From Microbacterium caowuchunii (GTDB lineage Bacteria > Actinomycetota > Actinomycetes > Actinomycetales > Microbacteriaceae): a DNA stretch of 64,000 nt. Both the position numbers and the translations under genes were made by a program. The first letter of the stretch is position 1; each line of letters opens with the position of its first letter. Location of the stretch: positions 1,860,001-1,924,000 of the forward strand of contig NZ_CP044231.1 in the NCBI RefSeq assembly GCF_008727755.1, written 5' to 3'. A model generated the notes under the pieces. The model ran no database searches, was not told the origin of the DNA, and was given only the letters and a program-made list of their open reading frames with translations. Positions 9,121 through 17,661 of this stretch are shown here, one piece after another.

Positions 9121-10338
9121 TCAGGCGAGATCGGCCTCCGCCACGAATCGCAGGGACGGGAGAGTCCGTGCCGTGGCGAACACCACCGATGTCTCGTCGC
9201 TCTCGGCCGCCTCCACCGCCGCGATGGTCGCCCCCTCGACGAGGACCTCCGCCGAGTAACCGAGGGTCGAGCTCAGCCCGACCCCGACGCCCACGCCCGG
9301 CACGACGATGCCCTTCGCCCCGACGAAGCGCTGGACCACGCCGCGGTAGAGGAGACCCGCCTGCCGACGGGCGTCGGCGGGGCTGGACGCGGTGGTGGTG
9401 ACCAGCACGATCGTGCGGTCTGCGCTCTTGCCCACCATGGCGACAGGGGAGGCGAACTCGCGGACGGCGGATCGCAGCACGCGGGTCGTGGCGTCCGCGA
9501 CCTCTTGCCCGAACGATGCGGTGATGGTGCCCACGTCGTCGACGAGGACCGCGATCACCACGACGAGCTCCGTGCGCGTACTGGCACGGCGCAGTACCCC
9601 GCGCAGCGAGGCCACGAAGGTCGGTGCGTCGAGGACGGCATCCTCGACGACGGCCGTCGGCGAGGCGGACGAACTCGTGCCCAGGATGCTCCGCAGGACG
9701 AACGCCGCGATGGTCCCGACGAGCCCCGCGCTGAGGGTGAGCATGTACCACGGGATCGGACCCAGCCACTGGAGGTAGACGGGATCCTGGGAACCGAGCA
9801 CGTTCACGAGCGCGACACGGGCCAGATAGAAGACGGCCTGGATGAGGAAGCATCCGGCCAGCAGCCAGGCGAAACCGTGCCGCCGGGTCCTGCCGAACAG
9901 CGCGTGGACGGCCACGCCGCCGGCCAGCGCCGCGAGCGAGAGGTAGGTCACGGTCGAGCCTGCCGCCGCGTGCGGCTGCGGGCTGTCGAACAGCGTCGCG
10001 GCGATCGTGAGTATCGACAGCGCGGCGACCATGAGAGCGGGGCCGGGGACGTCATTGCCGTTGTAGGCACGGAGCCCGAGAAGGAGGCAGCCCATGAAGG
10101 CGACGCCCGCCCCGTTGCCGAGGGCGTCGGCCCATGCCTCCCCCCAGCCGTCCTCGGCGACGAAGACGGCGACCAGGTTGCTGAACAGGGCCACGCCCAT
10201 GAAGACGTAGCCGAGTCCCCACAGCCTCGCCCCACTGGAGGCGAAGCGGGACGACAGAGCGGTGGCGATGAACGTCCCCACGCTGACGAGAACGACGATC
10301 GAGGACATGACCGCCGCAGTCGGGAGATCGAAGGTCAT
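9121..10338 (-). CDS. Membrane protein with degenerate GGDEF domain (copy A)
   Basis: 405 residues. Around seven hydrophobic segments in the first 215 residues, including CFLIQAVFYLARVALVN, a phrase matched by AVQAVFYLARVIAFLLF in copy B. The C-terminal region (about 240-385) follows a GGDEF outline (LVVVIAVLVDDVGTITASFG ... VPGVGVGVGLSSTLGYSAEV), but the signature loop reads MVGKSADRTIV, so the catalytic GGDEF motif is lost. Start overlaps the upstream kinase stop as ATGA. 36 bp separate it from copy B of the kinase, so all four genes probably form one transcript that continues into coaE and uvrB. Confidence 0.75.
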   Translation of the reverse strand: MTFDLPTAAVMSSIVVLVSVGTFIATALSSRFASSGARLWGLGYVFMGVALFSNLVAVFVAEDGWGEAWADALGNGAGVAFMGCLLLGLRAYNGNDVPGPALMVAALSILTIAATLFDSPQPHAAAGSTVTYLSLAALAGGVAVHALFGRTRRHGFAWLLAGCFLIQAVFYLARVALVNVLGSQDPVYLQWLGPIPWYMLTLSAGLVGTIAAFVLRSILGTSSSASPTAVVEDAVLDAPTFVASLRGVLRRASTRTELVVVIAVLVDDVGTITASFGQEVADATTRVLRSAVREFASPVAMVGKSADRTIVLVTTTASSPADARRQAGLLYRGVVQRFVGAKGIVVPGVGVGVGLSSTLGYSAEVLVEGATIAAVEAAESDETSVVFATARTLPSLRFVAEADLA

Positions 10339-12110
10339 ACCGGAGCATCCTGCCCGCGACCCCGCTGGCGCGCATCGGTGGTGCGCTGCGCGCCGGCCTC
10401 GGGGTCGTCGAGACTGTCGGCGGTCGCCGGCAGCGTCACCGTGAACGTGGAGCCCGCGCCCGCGGCGCTCCGCACCGCGATCTCACCGCCGTGCGCACGG
10501 ACGAGATCACGGCTGATCGACAGGCCGAGACCCGTCCCCATGCCCCGGTCGTCCGCGCGGAAGAAGCGTTCGAAGAGGCGCTGCAGCTCCTCCTCGGTGA
10601 GTCCGATGCCACTGTCCCCGACGGTGATGGTCGTCGTCAGTCCGTCCGTGTGCGTCGTCAAGGTGACCTGCCCACCGTCCCGGTTGTACTTCACGGCGTT
10701 GCTGACCAGGTTGTCGACGACCTGCCGCATCCTGAGCGGATCGGCGTATGCAATGGCCGGCCGGATCCCGGTCATCTCGATCTCGATGGCGCGCTCGGCC
10801 GCCGTCGCCTCCCACGCCTCGCCACTGGCGCGGACGACCTCGGCGATGTCGATGTCCTGCTGGGAGATCGTGAGGTCGGCGGACATCTCGGAGCGGCTCG
10901 ACGCGGTGAGGATGTCCGAGACGATACCGAGCAGCCGTGCGGCGTTCCGCTCCGCGACCTGGAGGTTCTTCCTCGCCCGCTCCGGCACGCTCGGGTCGTC
11001 GACGGCGAGCTCGAGGTAGCCGATGATCGAGGTCAGCGGCGTGCGCAGCTCGTGGGAGACGGATGAGACGAGCGAGTCCCGCGCCCGCAGCGCGGTGAGC
11101 TCGCTCGTGACGTCGCGCGAGACGATCACGGCACCACTGTCGGCACCGTCCACCGCTCGGGTGCGGCGGGCGGTCACGCTGAGCGCCCGCCGGCGGCTCC
11201 CCTGTCCGCCGAACCAGACGATCTGGTTGTCGAACACCTCACCCCGGGCGGCACGCGCGAAGGGGATGTCCTCACGCGCCAGCGGGGTCACGCCGTCGGA
11301 CGCGAAGGACGAGCCGCGTTCGCCTCCGCCGGCATCCGCGGTGCGGGCGGCCCGCTGCAGACGCGCGTGCGCCTCGTTGGCGACCGTGGTGGAACCGTCT
11401 GCGGCGATGCGGATGACGCCGAAGTCGATCGTGTCCAGCACCTCCGCGAGCAGCTCCTCCTGCTTCTGCGCACGGCGCAGCGTGCGGGCCATCGTCCGCG
11501 TCTGGCGGGTGAAGAGCACGCGCTGAGCCGTCATCTGGCGCGCGAGGATCACGCCGATGGTCGCGACGACGACGATCATCAGCGGCAGGGAGATCGTGGA
11601 GTAGGAGAACGTCTGCCGGGGGTCGAGGAGAGTGGTCGCGATCATGATGGTCGGCACCAGCACGGTCCCGAGGAGGTAGCCCCCCATCCCGTAGTAGATC
11701 GCGAGCCAGATGACGGGCAGGAAGAAGAAGGCGCTGAAGCCCGCGGCCGGGGCGGATTGCCGAAGGAGCGTGATCCCGAGGATGTCGACCAGGGGCAGCA
11801 CGATGACCCACCAGGCCGAGAGCATCGACCACGGCACGAGGATGGCGGCCCCGCCTGCGCCGAGCACGATGATCGAGCCGATCCAGAAGAGACCGAGCTC
11901 CCCCGGGAACGGCACGATCGCCGATGTGACGAAGAACACCAGCACGACGGCGCAGAGCGAGAGCTGGAGGATCGCGGCGGTGCGCGCCCGTCCGCTGTCG
12001 AGGAAGGGCGGGAGGGCGAAGTGCGAGCTGAGGTGGGCGAGCCGCACGCGCATACGCGCCGAGAGCACGTGGTCCGCGACGGGGACCTCCGAGGTCTCGG
12101 GATGACTCAT
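10335..12110 (-). CDS. Membrane sensor histidine kinase (copy A)
   Basis: 591 residues. Transmembrane region about residues 45-190, PAS-like domain about 225-340, HisKA with SHELRTPL (His353), HATPase_c with NLVSNAVKYN (467-476), DSGIG (499-503) and GTGLGLS (525-531). Complete kinase core. The order and many phrases match the kinase at 7351-9084, so these are paralogues from a tandem duplication of a kinase plus degenerate-GGDEF unit. ATG at 12110. It is the first gene of the minus-strand run and divergent from the lipoprotein gene at 12226; no response regulator is linked. Confidence 0.9.
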   Translation of the reverse strand: MSHPETSEVPVADHVLSARMRVRLAHLSSHFALPPFLDSGRARTAAILQLSLCAVVLVFFVTSAIVPFPGELGLFWIGSIIVLGAGGAAILVPWSMLSAWWVIVLPLVDILGITLLRQSAPAAGFSAFFFLPVIWLAIYYGMGGYLLGTVLVPTIMIATTLLDPRQTFSYSTISLPLMIVVVATIGVILARQMTAQRVLFTRQTRTMARTLRRAQKQEELLAEVLDTIDFGVIRIAADGSTTVANEAHARLQRAARTADAGGGERGSSFASDGVTPLAREDIPFARAARGEVFDNQIVWFGGQGSRRRALSVTARRTRAVDGADSGAVIVSRDVTSELTALRARDSLVSSVSHELRTPLTSIIGYLELAVDDPSVPERARKNLQVAERNAARLLGIVSDILTASSRSEMSADLTISQQDIDIAEVVRASGEAWEATAAERAIEIEMTGIRPAIAYADPLRMRQVVDNLVSNAVKYNRDGGQVTLTTHTDGLTTTITVGDSGIGLTEEELQRLFERFFRADDRGMGTGLGLSISRDLVRAHGGEIAVRSAAGAGSTFTVTLPATADSLDDPEAGAQRTTDARQRGRGQDAPV

Positions 12111-12225
12111 ACTTCGACGCTATCGCCCCTGACGACCCAGCTTTGACCCACACCCCGCACACGCACGAAAGCGTGGCGGCCCGGGCGCGTTCCGCGCGGC
12201 GACGGCGGTGCTCTAGGGTCGCAGC

Positions 12226-12660
12226 ATGCACCGCTCCCGACTGATCGCCGCATCGCTCGTCACGCTCGCCGCGCTGGCCCTGACCGGCTGCACCGGGGAC
12301 GCGGCCCCCGGGCAGGACGGTTCCATCGCGACGGACGTGTACCCCGGCCTGCCGGAGGATGCGACCGGGCCGGTGGGCACGGAGCAGACGACCGCGGTGT
12401 GGCTGGCCGACGGACGGGAGCGGTTCGCCATCGTGACCTGGGGTAGCTCATCGTGCCCGCCGGTGGCGACCGAACTCACCGTGGTGGGACCGGATGCGGT
12501 GTCCGTGTCGTTCGGCGAACCGGTCCAGGACGTGTGCACCGCCGACATGGCGGCGACCACGCACGAGTTCGTCATGCCGGCGGAGGTCACCGAGCGGCCG
12601 GTGCTCGTGGACGTCGCCGTTCAGGGACTCGACGGCTTCACCCAGCTGACCCTGCCCTGA
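12226..12660 (+). CDS. Small secreted lipoprotein, unknown function
   Basis: 144 residues. Signal peptide with positively charged start MHRSR, hydrophobic core and lipobox LTGC (lipidated Cys22), so it should be anchored on the outer face of the membrane. The mature part has two further cysteines (SSSCPPVATEL and VQDVCTADM) that may form a disulfide. No domain recognised. TAGGGT at 12214-12219 resembles a -10 box and would give a nearly leaderless mRNA. Divergent from the kinase/GGDEF operon; a shared stimulus is possible but unproven. Confidence 0.8.
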   Translation: MHRSRLIAASLVTLAALALTGCTGDAAPGQDGSIATDVYPGLPEDATGPVGTEQTTAVWLADGRERFAIVTWGSSSCPPVATELTVVGPDAVSVSFGEPVQDVCTADMAATTHEFVMPAEVTERPVLVDVAVQGLDGFTQLTLP

Positions 12661-12679
12661 TCCCCTGCCCTGGAACGGC

Positions 12680-12713
12680 GAGAGGGCCGGGACCCGTAGG
12701 TCCCGGCCCTCTC
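12680..12713. terminator. Bidirectional terminator between lipoprotein gene and rpsA
   Basis: A perfect 15-bp stem, GAGAGGGCCGGGACC, closed by the loop CGTA, lies between two convergent gene ends (12660 and 12739). It can serve both strands. Only a weak T-rich tail follows. Confidence 0.85.
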
Positions 12714-12738
12714 GTGAAGGGGTGCTATCGCGTGGCGA

Positions 12739-14199
12739 TCAGCGGCCGGCGAGCTTCTCGCGAAGCGCCGCGAGAGCCTCGTCGTCGGCAAGGGTGCCCG
12801 CAGGACCCGAGTCGCTCGAGTAGGTCGAGGAACCGGTGCCGGCGTCGACCGTGCTCGGGTTGGCGGCCTCGGCCTCGGCGGCCTTGATGACGGCAGCCTT
12901 GTGAGCTTCCCAACGACCCTGAGCAGCGGCGTACTCCTGCTCCCAAGCCTCGCGCTGAGCGTCGAAGCCTTCCTTCCAGGCGTTGGTCTCCGGGTCGAAG
13001 CCCTCGGGGTACTTGTACTCGCCGTTCTCGTCGTACTCCGTGACCATGCCGTACAGGGCCGGGTCGAACTCGGTACCGAACGGGTCGACCGACTCGTTGG
13101 CCTGCTTGAGCGACAGCGAGATGCGGCGACGCTCCAGGTCGATGTCGATGACCTTGACGAAGACCTCTTCGCCGACCGACACGACCTGCTCGGCGAGCTC
13201 GACGTGCTTGCCGGAGAGCTCCGAGATGTGCACGAGGCCCTCGATGCCGTCGGCGACGCGGACGAACGCACCGAACGGAACGAGCTTGGTGACCTTACCC
13301 GGGGTGACCTGGCCGATGGCGTGGGTCCGGGCGAAGACCTGCCACGGGTCCTCCTGCGTCGCCTTGAGCGAGAGCGACACGCGCTCGCGGTCGAGGTCGA
13401 CCTCGAGGATCTCGACGGTGACCTCCTGGCCCACCTCGACGACCTCGGAGGCGTGCTCGATGTGCTTCCAGGACAGCTCCGACACGTGCACGAGGCCGTC
13501 GACGCCACCGAGGTCCACGAAGGCACCGAAGTTGACGATCGACGAGACCGTGCCCTTGCGGACCTGGCCCTTGTGCAGGTTGTTGAGGAAGTTGGAGCGC
13601 GACTCCGACTGGGTCTGCTCGAGGAGCGCACGGCGCGACAGGACCACGTTGTTGCGGTTCTTGTCGAGCTCGAGGATCTTCGCCTCGATCTCCTGGCCGA
13701 GGTACGGGGTCAGGTCGCGGACGCGGCGCAGCTCGATGAGCGATGCGGGCAGGAAGCCACGCAGGCCGATGTCGACGATGAGACCACCCTTGACGACCTC
13801 GATCACGGTACCCGTGACGACACCGTCGTTCTCCTTGATCTTCTCCACGTCGCCCCACGCGCGCTCGTACTGCGCACGCTTCTTCGACAGGATGAGGCGA
13901 CCTTCCTTGTCCTCCTTCTGGAGAACGAGGGCCTCGACAGCATCGCCGACCTTGACGACCTCGTTGGGGTCGACGTCGTGCTTGATCGAGAGCTCGCGGG
14001 AGGGGATGACACCCTCGGTCTTGTAACCGACGTCGAGGAGGACCTCGTCGCGGTCGATCTTCACGACGGTGCCTTCGATGAGGTCTCCGTCGTTGAAGAA
14101 CTTCAGTGTCTTCTCGACCGCTGCGAGGAAGTCCTCAGCAGATCCGATGTCGTTGATCGCGACCTGCTTGGTAGCGGGGGCGGTCGTTGCGCTAGTCAT
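12739..14199 (-). CDS. rpsA: 30S ribosomal protein S1
   Basis: 486 residues. S1 binds mRNA on the 30S subunit and helps initiation. Four S1 repeats are visible, starting at about residues 37, 122, 205 and 292 (for example GTVSSIVNFGAFVDLGGVDGLVHVSELSW and GKVTKLVPFGAFVRVADGIEGLVHISELS), the actinobacterial arrangement, followed by an acidic, serine/alanine-rich tail. ATG at 14199. About 210 bp separate it from the next gene upstream, leaving room for its own promoter and leader. Ends at a strong terminator. Confidence 0.98.
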   Translation of the reverse strand: MTSATTAPATKQVAINDIGSAEDFLAAVEKTLKFFNDGDLIEGTVVKIDRDEVLLDVGYKTEGVIPSRELSIKHDVDPNEVVKVGDAVEALVLQKEDKEGRLILSKKRAQYERAWGDVEKIKENDGVVTGTVIEVVKGGLIVDIGLRGFLPASLIELRRVRDLTPYLGQEIEAKILELDKNRNNVVLSRRALLEQTQSESRSNFLNNLHKGQVRKGTVSSIVNFGAFVDLGGVDGLVHVSELSWKHIEHASEVVEVGQEVTVEILEVDLDRERVSLSLKATQEDPWQVFARTHAIGQVTPGKVTKLVPFGAFVRVADGIEGLVHISELSGKHVELAEQVVSVGEEVFVKVIDIDLERRRISLSLKQANESVDPFGTEFDPALYGMVTEYDENGEYKYPEGFDPETNAWKEGFDAQREAWEQEYAAAQGRWEAHKAAVIKAAEAEAANPSTVDAGTGSSTYSSDSGPAGTLADDEALAALREKLAGR

Positions 14200-14412
14200 G
14201 TAGTGGGTTGTCCTTGTTGGGTTGGGGTCTCAGGCCTCGGCCTGTGCTTTCGCACGAGCCGCAGTGGTGTCCGCCGGAGCGAACGGATGCGTGGAGCCGA
14301 GGCGAAGCGGATTGATGTTGCGATGTCACGCGCGCATGCCGAAGTACAGCTCAGACGAGTGACACTCAAGGCTATCAGAATGCGGTCCTCTGCGGAATGC
14401 GCAGGACGGGCA

Positions 14413-15042
14413 TCATCCGGTCGCCGCCGCACCGCCGTCCGAGGCGTCCTCGCGCAGCTCCGGGCAGACGCCTCCCGGGGTGGTGGCGAGTTCGAAGTGC
14501 CAGCTCTCGTTCGCGTAGATCTGGCAGAGTCCATACGCGTCGCCGTACTGGATGAGCCAGTACTGCGCATCGACCGGCGCGAGGTCGACCGCATCCCCCG
14601 TCACGTGGCGCGACCGCTCGGGAGGCGCGACGTACCGGCGCGCCTCCGCTTCACTGCCGTGGGTGCGGATGGCGTCCTCCATCAGCCTCCGCTGATACGC
14701 CTCGCTGCGCCACCCGCTGGTGACCCGGATCTCGATGCCCTGCTCGGCGGCATCCGCTGCGGCCTCCGCGAGCGCATCCCGGAGCCGCGCGTCGAGCCCG
14801 GCGAGGGCGGGTTCGTCGACCTCGGTCACCTGCAGCGGAGAGCCGGAGGCCACGAGCCCGCCGGAACGGTCCGGATCGCCCGCGACGGAGGACGCGAGCG
14901 CGGCGCCCGCCAGACCGGCGAGCACCGTGGCGAGGGCCGCGACCAGCGCAGCCAGACACACCCCCAGCGCGACGAAGGTGATGCGGCGACGGACACGGGT
15001 GGGACGTTCGTCGCGGAAGGGCGGGAGCACGGTGTGGGACAT
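14413..15042 (-). CDS. VanY-like D-Ala-D-Ala carboxypeptidase (M15 family), membrane-anchored
   Basis: 209 residues. One transmembrane segment at about residues 21-50, then an extracytoplasmic M15 peptidase domain. Zinc ligands appear as RSRHVTGDAVDL (His146, Asp153) and ESWHFEL (His182); VTSGWRSEAYQRRLM is the substrate-side motif. The family trims the terminal D-Ala from peptidoglycan stem peptides. The ATG at 15042 gives the charged N-terminus and a single membrane anchor; longer readings run into the divergent regulator. Divergent from a VanR/VanS-like pair, its likely controller. Confidence 0.9.
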   Translation of the reverse strand: MSHTVLPPFRDERPTRVRRRITFVALGVCLAALVAALATVLAGLAGAALASSVAGDPDRSGGLVASGSPLQVTEVDEPALAGLDARLRDALAEAAADAAEQGIEIRVTSGWRSEAYQRRLMEDAIRTHGSEAEARRYVAPPERSRHVTGDAVDLAPVDAQYWLIQYGDAYGLCQIYANESWHFELATTPGGVCPELREDASDGGAAATG

Positions 15043-15129
15043 GCGATCCACTCCACGCCGTGTGGCGTTGCCGGAACGTAAGGCGCCGCGCATACGCCCG
15101 CGATACATCCCCCGGCCTAGCATGAGGCG

Positions 15130-15813
15130 ATGCGCGTGCTGATCGTGGAGGACGAACCGTTCCTCGCCGAGGCCATCCGCGACGGACTGCGCCTCGAGGC
15201 GATCGCTGCAGACATCGCGCTCGACGGCGACGCCGCCTTGGAGCTGCTCGGCCTCAACGCCTACGACGTCGCCATCCTGGACCGGGACATCCCCGGTCCC
15301 GACGGCGACGAGATCGCGCGACGTGTCTCCGCCGGGTCCGATGGTCCGCGGATCCTGATGCTGACGGCGGCCGACCGTCTCGACGACAAGGTCACCGGTT
15401 TCGAGAACGGCGCGGACGACTACCTCACCAAGCCGTTCGCCCTGCGGGAACTGGTCCTCCGCATCCGGGCGCTCGGGCGGCGGCCCGCACGCGGCGTCCC
15501 TCCGGTCGTCGAACTCGCCGGCATCCGCCTGGATCCGTTCCGCCGCGAGGTGTACCGGGACGGGCGCTACGTCGCACTCACGAGGAAGCAGTTCGCCGTC
15601 CTGGAGGTGCTGCTCGCGGCCGGCGGCGGTGTGGTCAGCGCCGAGGACCTCCTCGCGCGGGCCTGGGACGAGAACGCCGACCCGTTCACGAACGCCGTGC
15701 GCATCACGATCTCCACACTGCGCAAGCGCTTGGGTGAGCCGTGGGTGATCCAGACGCTGCCGGGTGCGGGGTACCGGATGGCCGTCGGACCGGATACCCC
15801 CGATGGCTCCTGA
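15130..15813 (+). CDS. OmpR/VanR-type response regulator
   Basis: 227 residues. Receiver domain with acidic pocket EDE at 7-9, phospho-acceptor Asp51 in AILDRDIPGPDG, Thr79 and Lys101 (YLTKPF). Then a winged-helix DNA-binding domain with RKQFAVLEVLL and the loop NAVRITISTLRKRLGEP. Partner kinase follows with an 11-bp overlap. TAGCAT at 15118-15123 looks like a -10 box 6 bp before the ATG. The VanY-like gene on the other side is the most likely target. Confidence 0.94.
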   Translation: MRVLIVEDEPFLAEAIRDGLRLEAIAADIALDGDAALELLGLNAYDVAILDRDIPGPDGDEIARRVSAGSDGPRILMLTAADRLDDKVTGFENGADDYLTKPFALRELVLRIRALGRRPARGVPPVVELAGIRLDPFRREVYRDGRYVALTRKQFAVLEVLLAAGGGVVSAEDLLARAWDENADPFTNAVRITISTLRKRLGEPWVIQTLPGAGYRMAVGPDTPDGS

Positions 15814-16921
15814 CGTGGGCACCGGCGCGGGGCATCGCCCGGCGGGGCTCTCCATCCGGATCAAGCTCACCCTCAGTTACGCCGGATTCCTCCTGGTCGC
15901 GGGCGTGGCCCTGTTCGTCGTCGGCTTCCTCATCCTCCGGTTCGTCCCCGAGGGCAACCTGCTGCAACTCGACGGGGGCAGCGCCCCGAACCGCGGGGAC
16001 CTGCTCGCGGTCTTCCTGCGGTACGCCTGGTGGGCGCTGGGACTCCTGCTCGTCTTCGGTCTGGCCGGGGGCTGGTTCCTCGCCGGTCGCGTCCTGCGCC
16101 CGCTCTCCCGGATCACGGATGCGGCACGGCTGGTACGGGACGGTTCGCTCCGCCATCGCGTGCACCTGCCCGGCCGCCGGGACGAACTCACGGACCTCGC
16201 GGACGCGTTCGACGACATGATGGCGCGGGTCGAGGGGACCGTCAGCGAGCAACGCCGGTTCGCGGCGAACGCGTCGCACGAGTTGCGGACCCCCCTCGCG
16301 ACCGTGCGGACGATGCTGGAGGTGGCCAGGGCGGACCCGGACGGGCGCGACGTCGATCTTCTCCTGGACCGGCTCGCGACCATGAACGAGCGATCCATCG
16401 CCCTCACCGAGGCCCTGCTCACACTTTCCCGCGCCGAACACGGGACCCTCGAACGCATCCCCGTGGACCTGGCCGGGATCGTCGAGGACGCCCTGCTCGG
16501 CAGCCGCGCCGACGCGGCCGCGGCCGGCGTACGCATCCACGCCGACCTGACGCCCGCTCCGCTCGCGGGCAACGCGACCCTGCTCGCCCAGCTGGCGACC
16601 AACCTGATCCGCAACGCGATCGTGCACAACCTCGCGGGGAACGGCGCGGTCGCCGTGCAGGTGCGCCGCGCCGAGGGGACGGTCCGGCTCACGGTCAGCA
16701 ACACCGGCGCACCCCTCGATCCCGCCCTGGTCGCAACGCTCCCCGAGCCGTTCGTGCGCGGGGCGGGACGCACCCGCCGCCTCCCGGACCGGGACGGAGC
16801 GGGACTCGGCCTGGCGATCGTCGCCTCGATCGTGCGCGCCCACGCCGGCACGCTCCTCCTGACCGCCCGGCCCGAGGGAGGGCTGCGGGTGGACATCACC
16901 CTCCCTGTTGATTATCGATAG
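15803..16921 (+). CDS. Sensor histidine kinase, VanS-like
   Basis: 372 residues from the ATG at 15803, which overlaps the regulator stop by 11 bp. Two transmembrane helices (about 26-47 and 76-96) enclose a short external loop; then HAMP (about 97-149), HisKA with NASHELRTPLATVRTM (His159) and a HATPase domain with NLIRNAIVHN and GAGLGLAIV. The N-terminal LSIRIKLTLSYAGFLLVAG is typical of kinases beside VanR-like regulators in actinobacteria. The catalytic N-box has His where Lys/Tyr are usual, but the key Asn residues are kept. No vanHAX genes are nearby, so a cell-wall housekeeping role is more likely than resistance. Confidence 0.92.
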   Translation: MAPDVGTGAGHRPAGLSIRIKLTLSYAGFLLVAGVALFVVGFLILRFVPEGNLLQLDGGSAPNRGDLLAVFLRYAWWALGLLLVFGLAGGWFLAGRVLRPLSRITDAARLVRDGSLRHRVHLPGRRDELTDLADAFDDMMARVEGTVSEQRRFAANASHELRTPLATVRTMLEVARADPDGRDVDLLLDRLATMNERSIALTEALLTLSRAEHGTLERIPVDLAGIVEDALLGSRADAAAAGVRIHADLTPAPLAGNATLLAQLATNLIRNAIVHNLAGNGAVAVQVRRAEGTVRLTVSNTGAPLDPALVATLPEPFVRGAGRTRRLPDRDGAGLGLAIVASIVRAHAGTLLLTARPEGGLRVDITLPVDYR

Positions 16922-16936
16922 ATTTCGACTGATACT
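16908..16936 (+). promoter_or_regulatory. Near-leaderless promoter and possible operator of the DUF2975/HTH pair
   Basis: TTGATT (16908-16913) and GATACT (16931-16936) are 17 bp apart and end 6 bp before the ATG at 16943. The spacer holds the palindrome TATCGATA (16913-16920), and CGA triplets recur about every 10 bp. The promoter overlaps the stop codon of the kinase gene. The downstream HTH protein is a natural candidate to bind the palindrome (inference). Confidence 0.5.
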
Positions 16937-16942
16937 CGACCC

Positions 16943-17425
16943 ATGCCCCGGGTCACCATCATCCTCCTGCGCACCCTGACGGTGCTGCTCGCCGCGGGCG
17001 CTCTCTTCGCACAGGTCCGCCTCGTCCCGATCATCGCGGCGGGGTTGGCCGACGACGCCGGCCGCCCCGAGTGGGCGGTCCCCCTGGCCGTCGCGGGGAT
17101 TCTCGCCATCGCCTGCGGCGAAACGGTACTGGTCGCCCTGTGGATCCTGCTGTCCCAGGTGCGGCGGGGATCCATCTTCACCCCCCGCGCGTTCGGCTGG
17201 GTGGACACGATGATCGCGGCCGGCGTGGTGGCCACGGCCCTCACCCTGGCTGTCACCGCCCTCGTCGCGCTCGTCCTGGAGCCGCCGCTCGATGCGCCCG
17301 GACTCGTCGTGATGGCGGGCGGGCTCGTGGTGCTCTCGGCCACCTTCGTGCTGCTCATGGTGGTGATGCGGGGGCTGCTGCGCACGGCGACCGCGATGCA
17401 GGCCGAACTCGCCGAGGTCGTCTGA
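16943..17425 (+). CDS. DUF2975 four-helix membrane protein
   Basis: 160 residues with four hydrophobic segments (about 5-27, 48-70, 88-112, 124-147) and the phrase LLSQVRRGSIFTPRAFGWVD between the second and third, the DUF2975 pattern. No enzymatic motif. The family is nearly always followed by a small Cro/C1-type regulator, as here, with the stop overlapping the next ATG. Function unknown; it may sense a membrane state and control its partner. Confidence 0.88.
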   Translation: MPRVTIILLRTLTVLLAAGALFAQVRLVPIIAAGLADDAGRPEWAVPLAVAGILAIACGETVLVALWILLSQVRRGSIFTPRAFGWVDTMIAAGVVATALTLAVTALVALVLEPPLDAPGLVVMAGGLVVLSATFVLLMVVMRGLLRTATAMQAELAEVV

Positions 17426-17634
17426 TGGCCATCGTCGTCGACATCGACGTCATGCTGGCACGGCGCAAGATGTCGGTCGCGGAGTTCTCCGAAGCGATCG
17501 GCATCTCCCCCGCGAACGTGGCCGTCCTCAAGAACGGTCGCGCACGGGCGGTCCGGTTCTCCACCCTGGACGCGATCTGCCGCGTCCTGGAGTGCCAGCC
17601 GGGCGACATCCTGCGCTGGGAACCGGAGGCCTGA
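17425..17634 (+). CDS. Small Cro/C1-type HTH regulator paired with DUF2975 protein
   Basis: 69 residues, a stand-alone helix-turn-helix: MSVAEFSEAIGISPANVAVLKNGRARAVRFSTLDAICRVLECQPGDIL. This short form (HTH_26/YozG-like) is the standard partner of DUF2975. Its ATG overlaps the preceding TGA by one base, so translation is coupled. Likely autoregulates the pair. Confidence 0.92.
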   Translation: MAIVVDIDVMLARRKMSVAEFSEAIGISPANVAVLKNGRARAVRFSTLDAICRVLECQPGDILRWEPEA

Positions 17635-17661
17635 TCGGGCGGGACGATGAGCCCGGCGTCG

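Noticed and set aside
3346..11019. Very long open frames on the plus strand opposite uvrB, coaE and the kinase genes
   Set aside because: They are composition shadows of high-GC genes on the other strand: Arg/Pro/His-rich, no domains, while the minus-strand proteins have complete catalytic motifs.
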